Source: Psococerastis gibbosa (Eukaryota; Arthropoda; Insecta; Psocodea; Psocidae). Taken from it: a DNA stretch of 64,000 nt. The notes beneath the pieces were generated by a model. It did no database searches. It was not told the origin of the DNA and saw nothing but the letters and a program-made list of their open reading frames with translations. The stretch spans positions 25,600,855 to 25,664,854 of the forward strand of contig OZ020491.1 in NCBI GenBank assembly GCA_963971405.1, written 5' to 3'. The position numbers and the translations under genes are program-made. Of this stretch, positions 58,015 through 64,000 are shown piece by piece (position 1 is the first letter of the stretch; the number at the start of each line of letters is the position of its first letter).

Positions 58015-58742
58015 TCACGGGGGGTCGGCGGCACGACAGCAACGCTTCCAGGTCACCCGGTCTTGGGCCTGTTCCCTCGAGAGATTGGCAATTAGTAGGT
58101 CCTTCCGTGTTTTACTCGCCAGTGAGATTTTTGGTCGTCCACGTGCTCTGGTTCCTGGTACGGGTGTTGATCGCACTCTTTTTATCAACTCGTTGTCCCC
58201 CCTCCTCTCGACGTGCCCCCACCAGCTTAGTCGTCTTTCTCGCAGCTTTTCGTGGATGTCTCTTGTTCTCATTTGGCATCTTATGTCGGTGTTTCTCACT
58301 CTGTCAATCAGAGAAAAGCCACATGCTCTTCTTAACATACGCATTTCGGCTACATGTAGCATATTCTCCTCGTCCCTTTTGAGTGGCCAGCATTCCGACC
58401 CGTATAGCATGCTCGGACGTACCATTTGTTTATACACTCGGCCTTTGAGTTTCATCGGCATCTTGCGGTCCGTCAATATAGGTGCCATATCCCTGTATTT
58501 CATCCACCCGGCCTTAATTCGACATTTGACATCATCTTCACATCCGCCATTCTGTTCAATAGTACTGCCCAGGTACTTAAATTTGTTAGTCTTGTTTATT
58601 GTGTGAGTGCCTATGCTGATGGATCCCGGCTCCTGTCTAACGCACTCCATGTACTCCGTCTTATCTTTGTTCACTTTCAGTCCCTCCTTCTCCAGCGTTT
58701 TTACCCATGTATTCAGGTTAGCTTCAGTTTGTATGCGATTAA
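58015..58742 (-). pseudogene. RTE-like LINE reverse transcriptase, best-preserved C-terminal fragment
   Basis: An open - frame of about 240 codons reads NTWVKTLEKEGLKVNKDKTE, NKFKYLGSTIEQNGGCEDD, IKAGWMKYRDMAPILTDRKM, MLYGSECWPLKRDEENMLHV, MRMLRRACGFSLIDRVRNTD, RERRLSWWGHVERRGDNELI and TRARGRPKISLASKTRKDLL. It starts after the catalytic YxDD region. No stop interrupts it, so it is younger than the other LINE pieces here. Function is lost because the polymerase core and endonuclease are missing. Confidence 0.85.
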
Positions 58743-58867
58743 TCGTTTTATAAAAAATATAAAAAAAATAAAAAATAAAAAAAATCCTACCTCATGTCTA
58801 ATGCTCTATTTGGGTTATTTTCCATGGAATGACAACCTAATGCGGTCTAGGCCCGAGGGCTGTTAGA

Positions 58868-59148
58868 CAATGGTGGCGCTAAAAATTTTAAGGCAGGGGG
58901 CCATGGGAGGGGGGGGGGCATGACTTCTATCTGGGGGGCCAATGAAAAAACAAACAGTTTTCATTGGGAGTAGGCATACCGTAATGGAAGTAAGTAACTT
59001 GTTACCAGTTGTGTCGGACGTGTTTGAATCACAATAGTTTTTCAATTTAACAATATGTAAAATATCTCAAGGGGGGGGGGGCTCGGAGGGACCGGAGAAA
59101 CTGTTGGGGGGCCAGGCCCCGTCGGGCACCTCCGTAGCACCGCCACTG
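58868..59148. mobile_element. hAT-type MITE with perfect 8-bp target duplication
   Basis: Left end CAATGGTGGCGCTA, right end (reverse complement) CAGTGGCGGTGCTACGG; CTGTTAGA flanks both sides (58860-58867 and 59149-59156). G-rich runs lie inside; no transposase. Confidence 0.88.
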
Positions 59149-59269
59149 CTGTTAGAGGGCCCTTTCTCACTGCTGTATGTATAGAACGCTTTTGTTCAAA
59201 TCGACGTACGTTTTTCGATTAGCCTTGTCACCGGATCCACCCCAGAAAGGAGTTAGGTATCGTAGAAGT

Positions 59270-59520
59270 AGTAGAATGGTTGGACACAGTCCCAGGCCAC
59301 GGTGTGGGCCCATAGGACCGTGGACCTCCTGATTATTGACTATTTATAGTGGATTCCGAACCACTTGGGAAACACAGTGAAGTCACACGATTAGTTCGGA
59401 GGTAACCAGGACAAGTCCTACCATGTTTCCCTGCCGGCACTCTGCACACGACCAAGTTATCTGCATCTTTGAACCTGCTCTGGTCCGCTGGATTCAACTT
59501 GGTATGGCGGCCGGCTAGTT
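59270..59520 (-). repeat. R4 retroposon
   Basis: An inverted copy from 'ggaccgtggacctcctgatt' to 'ggattcaacttggtatggcg'. Confidence 0.65.
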
Positions 59521-60251
59521 AGGTATCCAATTGTTCTGATAGTAGTATCTTGGTGTCTATACCGAACAATTGCAACTTGCAAGTACAACAGTAGGTACCG
59601 AACGCTTCTGTTCCAATCGTATGTTTTCCGATTTGTCATAAAAAAAGTAATGAGTTTGGCTCAGTGGTTTGGAACCGTTTCCTCGGGTACTCTCTCCAAT
59701 GTAGTGGTGATGTACGAGGGGCTGTCAAGAAGTAGCCCCACTGGAAATATTACAAGAAGGTGGCAGCAGGGTTTTTTTTTTTTTTTTTTTTTTTTTGCGG
59801 TGCCTCCTTAAGGTAAGGTTCGTTGCGTCGACCTTTGAGATCTATTGCAGCCGCTTCGGCAGCAGGGTTACTCTTGAGCTATATAGTCGGAAGTATCGCA
59901 AATGCGTCCATCGTGCAAACTATGTTATACAATAATTCGAGTAACGTTTTATTTTTATTTCCCTATTTCCCCTATGTGAAGATCAGACGACGGCGGCGAC
60001 GACGACCACGACGACGAAGAAGAAGAAGAAGGTGATGATGATTATAATAACTGTCTAGTTGTTGGATCCAGGGAGCGGGGGGGGGGGGGGGGGGGAGAGA
60101 GGCAAGCATTAGATAGAATGAGATTTTTGGTGAACTTTATCAAAAATAATAAAAAATTGACAACTCCCCCCCCCCCCCCAATCCTAGATCCACCAATGGC
60201 AGCAGTGGTAGATTCCAATTCCAAAAAAAAATACAAATTTCCTGATGAAGG
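59521..60251. other. No gene recognised
   Basis: A T run at 59770-59796, purine-rich triplets near 60000-60035 and a G run near 60080. Frames here are low-complexity. Confidence 0.4.
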
Positions 60252-60259
60252 CCTCTGCA

Positions 60260-60524
60260 CAAGCACGTAGCCAGGATATTATTTCGGGAGGGGCTACCTA
60301 CCAGGGGGTCGAGGGGGTATGGAATACCCCCAGTAAAACGGTGGGTTGGCCCCCCACCGGAAATTTTTAAGAATTTACATGCAAAAACACAGTTTTAGTA
60401 TTTTTATAGAAAAAAAAATACAGGTGAAACATCAAACAGAACAATGCAAGGATTTTTTATATTTTTTTACATTTCGGGGGGGGGGGGGGGGCTTCATCCC
60501 CCAAAGCCCCTGGCTACGTGCCTG
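60260..60524. mobile_element. hAT-type MITE with 8-bp target duplication
   Basis: Ends CAAGCACGTAGCCAGG and (reverse complement) CAGGCACGTAGCCAGG, flanked by CCTCTGCA and CGTCTGCA (one mismatch). Confidence 0.85.
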
Positions 60525-60532
60525 CGTCTGCA

Positions 60533-61157
60533 TTAAACATTATAGAGAGAATATAATTTTATTCGGTAAAGTCAGTAGGGTTTACACTATAAAGTTGGCT
60601 ATACTCCTCTAAAGCCTTGGTTGATACCGTTTCGGACCGTTCTATTGTCAATGTTCATTTTGGAATCAGCACTGCAATCATGGATATTAATATCTTAAGG
60701 TTTGTGGGGTTCTTAACCTCCGCCCACCTCCCCCCCCCCCTGAATTTTGACAACTGGGGGACGGAACACATGGGACCTAAGAAACCAGGTATTTTGGCAA
60801 TTTAAGCCAATGCTGGATGGGGTGCAGTTTCTAGCGTTGGTAGGTATCCTATCAAAGATGACTATCAAGACTGCCTTAAAGATTTGAGATTCACCGGAAC
60901 TTATGGACGATCCCTCAAATCACCAAATTCAATGAACGTTGACGTTGGCGGGATATTATAAATGGGTGTCTCTAAGTTGGAGGTGTACAGTATTCGACAC
61001 GTGTTCCAAAGACATGGACTACATTAAAGCTGTGAGTACATCCTTCATTCTAAGAATTCATAAATTATTCTCATTTATACCAACATTTAAAACAGACAGG
61101 CCAATAAGGTCATAAAATATTTGAAAGGATGCGATTCATAGCGACGCGATAGGCCTT
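60533..61157. other. No gene recognised
   Basis: Short frames only. Confidence 0.4.
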
Positions 61158-61315
61158 GAAGCGACTTCGGTGGCAAGGTGGTAGTGTGCTTGTACTTGTG
61201 CGAGTCTCAACACACCTTGGGATCGGAGGCTTGTCGTAAAGCAGTACCTATAATAGGTTACTTAGTGAGGCGACTGAATAGGATAATCGGATACATTCAT
61301 TAAATTGTTTGTACA
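61158..61315 (+). repeat. R5 dispersed repeat
   Basis: 'ttgtacttgtgcgagtctca' and 'gcgactgaataggataatcg'. Confidence 0.6.
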
Positions 61316-61410
61316 CCATTAACCTTTTTTGAAAACGAAAACGAACTCTATTAAATTTAGATAAAGGAAGACATAAAAAATTGGGATGGTATTCGAAACC
61401 AAGACCAGTG

Positions 61411-62178
61411 GTGGACACAGCTTTTTATTATTATTATTATTTTTATATATATATACCCTATATATATATCCTATAATTCCTATATGGTAAGTATTGCAAG
61501 AAAGTAAAAGATTGAAAATAACTAAAACCCCTTATATTATTTTTTTATTAAACACTTCCCTAACTGGTAGAACGTTTTTTTAAAAATAATAATAAATAAA
61601 TAACGATATATTTCTAAAAATAAATCTGTAAACCCAATGCTTTGCTTATAGACCAGACTTAAAATGGATACTACATGGCAGATGACAATACCTGTCTAAT
61701 ATAGAGCACACTAGTATTAACTTTTTCCTGGGGTTAAAACTGTAAACAAACAAATTTTGAATAGCACTTTCCATTGTAAAATTATCTTGTTTACATTTTT
61801 AATGTCAGGGTATTATATTAACCCCGGTATTAAAATTGCCATGATCGGGCCGCAGTTATAAACTGAGACTAAAAGCAATACAATACGTTATTTGATTTAA
61901 GTAACTGATATAGTTTTTCCGAACGAAACGAAATCCTTTAATGAAGTATATAACTGCAAAGGCTTTCACGGCCGGAGTCGAATGAGGAACCAGTAGAATC
62001 CGGGCTGATGGGCCGTGGTCGAAGTGAAAGTGAACTTCGACCACGGCCCATCAGCCCGGATTCTACTGGTTCCTCACTCTTTAATGAAGTATTACAATAA
62101 CTCTTTCTATACTGTATTCCATGTTTAAAAAAAAAATTAAGTCGTCATTTTGCCGCCCCCCTCTGTATCTGCCACTGC
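61411..62178. mobile_element. Possible hAT-type element hosting two smaller insertions
   Basis: The left end 'cagtggtggacacagc' and right end (reverse complement) 'cagtggcagatacaga' pair imperfectly. The flanks ACCAAGAC and CCCAAGCC match at 6 of 8 positions. Inside lie a relative of the 24245 element (61728-61858) and the hairpin insert at 61950-62078. Confidence 0.4.
61950..62078. mobile_element. 129-bp insert with a perfect 43-bp hairpin
   Basis: The arms 61983-62025 and 62034-62076 are exact inverses (start TGAGGAACCAGTAGAATCCG) around an 8-nt loop. The insert is flanked by the 14-bp direct repeat CTTTAATGAAGTAT (61936-61949 and 62079-62092). Such a long target duplication suggests target-primed retrotransposition. 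Confidence 0.8.
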
Positions 62179-62239
62179 CCAAGCCTCGACCGAGGGCTTG
62201 ATATATAATTTTTTTTAAATAAAATTTAGGTGATACCGA

Positions 62240-62470
62240 CTCGTATCTGTACTCGGTTAAGTCATACTTTCGCTAGTTACAGTGTCTCAGTTGTATAAGC
62301 TTGTCTCAGCTTGTCCATTATCGCTTGTAGCCGGTGTAGGTTGACATTGCGAGGACCTATAACAGTGGCCAACAATGCATACAGAAACAATATAAATAAT
62401 GTCCGAAAACCATGGGGTCGTTGGCATAGGACATGGGACCAATGGGCTACCTTAAGTAGGTTCTTAAAAT
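62240..62470 (-). repeat. R3 dispersed repeat
   Basis: 'actcgtatctgtactcggtt', 'gtccattatcgcttgtagcc' and 'tggggtcgttggcataggac'. Confidence 0.65.
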
Positions 62471-63464
62471 TTCTTTATTATTATTATGTATGTAGGGCAG
62501 TGGCGTATTAGCGAATTCGAACTACTAATTATGCGCCCAAATTCAAGAATTTTGCCTTAGAACACAACGAGGGTGTCCAACAGCCTTCCCCGCGTAAATA
62601 ATTTTTGGAAACATAAGAACCATAGACATAGTAAAACTATAGACTCATCGTAAACATTCGGGTTGAAGCCGCTTGACTTCGGCTATTTCCGTAGTATAGG
62701 ACTAGATTGAGCCTTTTGCCATTTGATACCATGTTAACATTTTATTTTTTATTTGATTATTTAAAGATTACTTAGAACGGAAAATCATGCCAGCTAACCA
62801 GCAATTTTTATGCAGAACTTGGAGTACTTTTAATTTACATTTTAAACAATATTTTAAGCAAAGTTTTCCCTACTTTTAGATAAAAATAAATTTTTTTAAT
62901 GCAGATCTTTCAGTACTTTTAATTTAAATTTTAAACAATATATATAATAAATGTAAATAATAAATATGATTGTATATGAAACAACAAAGAAAACTATAAA
63001 GAAAACATATAATATAACTATTAAATTTGAATTTCCCGCCAAAATGCACCTATGAGGGGGCGTGGTCGTGGCTTCAGTCCTCCAGCACAGCCGAAATGCG
63101 ACATGGTGGCTCCCTAGTTTTATTAGCTCCATGATAAGAACAAATGGACCCCCGCATATTCCGTTTTTTTATGCAAAGTCAAATTTCTCATGAAATTACA
63201 ATCGTAGAGTAATAAAAGAGAATTTATAAAGTATATGGAATCTTTTCACTTCATTTTGATGTATACATTATGTGGCCGTGGCTAACACCAATTGGCCACA
63301 GTTCCATTGACCTGACATTCTCAGTAACCGCAATTTTTTTATAAATCAAGTTCCATAACTGTGACTGTACATTGTTAGTGACTGCAATACAATACTCATC
63401 AAAGCGTAGAGGCATATTTTTTTCAAGCTCATTTGTGGCTCTACGATCGACATTTCATGTTGTT
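62471..63464. other. No gene recognised
   Basis: AT-rich DNA with short frames; 'ttaatttaaattttaaacaa'-like segments occur twice (near 62830 and 62918). Confidence 0.4.
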
Positions 63465-63705
63465 GTTGTTGTTGTTTCCAACGCCTGCTTTCAGCATTTC
63501 TGCTTAAAGCAACCCTTTCAGCCTGGCGGGGGGAGTGAGTCTGTTTGTTAACTTGAGGCACCCTAAGGGCAGACTCCTTCACTTCGGGGGAAAGGGGAGT
63601 TGACTGACAGGGTGGATCTCCTGATTATAGTGGATTCCGACCCACTAGGGGAACATAGTAAAGTCCCACGATTAAATCGGAGGTGACCAGGACTCGACTT
63701 ATACT
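63465..63705 (-). repeat. R4 retroposon, AAC-tailed type
   Basis: (TTG)n at about 63459-63475 is the inverted tail, followed by 'aacgcctgctttcagcattt' and 'gagttgactgacagggtgga'. Confidence 0.7.
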
Positions 63706-64000
63706 GCCTAAGCGTGTTATATGGACATTTCATGTGAAATTTGACTTGGTACAAAAATGGAAGGTGGGCGATCCATTGGTTCAACATAGCAGCGGGCCTG
63801 CAGGCTTATATATGCCGTTTAGCAGCCTATTTTCTAAACCTGGCATTAAAAATGCAAACAAGATCATTTTAGAATGGATATTTAATTTTTTTATACGGTA
63901 TAGTAGGCCTACAGGCGTTCACAAATTTTAATTTACTATCTATGAAGATCTTCAAAGTAGCTGAGTAATGCCTTATGTCTCAAAGGCGAATACGCGAGCA
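63706..64000. other. No gene recognised
   Basis: Unassigned sequence to the window end. Confidence 0.4.

Noticed and set aside
58107-58606. Long + strand frames over 57971-58866
   Set aside because: They are the antisense of the LINE reverse-transcriptase fragment.
61983-62076. Hammerhead ribozyme in the hairpin insert
   Set aside because: 'ctgatgg' and 'gaag' only resemble the CTGATGA and GAAA core, and the required three-stem layout is absent.

Overview
The window looks like a stretch of a repeat-rich invertebrate nuclear genome. The reasons are spliceosomal introns with GT-AG ends and interrupted conserved genes, AT-rich non-coding DNA, tRNA-derived SINEs, LINE remnants, mariner copies and dozens of short inverted-repeat elements. 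An arthropod is the best guess, mainly from the p23 protein, but the sequence does not settle this. There is no sign of prokaryotic operons, CRISPR arrays or rRNA.

Four conserved genes can be reconstructed exon by exon, with matching reading-frame phases. (1) The 3' part of a SLC35E2-type nucleotide-sugar/triose-phosphate-transporter family gene, + strand: exons 1217-1465, 2265-2522 and 5359-5530. (2) A complete p23/PTGES3 (HSP90 co-chaperone) gene, + strand: exons 12042-12058, 15716-15902, 17768-17971 and 19186-19299. (3) A complete msl-1 gene (scaffold of the MOF/MSL histone H4K16 acetyltransferase complex), - strand, six exons from 43498 down to 33482. (4) A divergent alpha-tubulin gene, - strand, eight exons from 53075 down to 45319; only the usual ATG-only first exon is not located. 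p23 and msl-1 converge, and alpha-tubulin lies upstream of msl-1 on the same strand. The genes have unrelated housekeeping, chromatin and cytoskeletal roles; nothing suggests a functional cluster.

The rest is mostly mobile DNA. The commonest class is a family of palindromic MITEs whose ends read GGCG-NNN-(A/T)TTCC and which mostly share the core GACGTGGTAGCAGACAT. Other classes: two TTAA-flanked foldback families with a common interior, an element with AT target duplications (R6), hAT-type MITEs with 8-bp target duplications, two tRNA-derived SINEs, further dispersed retroposon-like repeats (R3, R4, R5), several LINE 3' ends with eroded reverse-transcriptase tails, and two decayed mariner transposases. 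Nesting is common and gives relative ages.

The observations most worth following up are: the matched variable end bases of the GGCG MITEs; a MITE-inside-MITE composite that seems to have multiplied as a unit; an alpha-tubulin lacking Lys40 and the C-terminal tyrosine; a duplicated, MITE-interrupted pseudo-exon block in the transporter gene; and two large inverted repeats (9664-10782 and 51017-51633).
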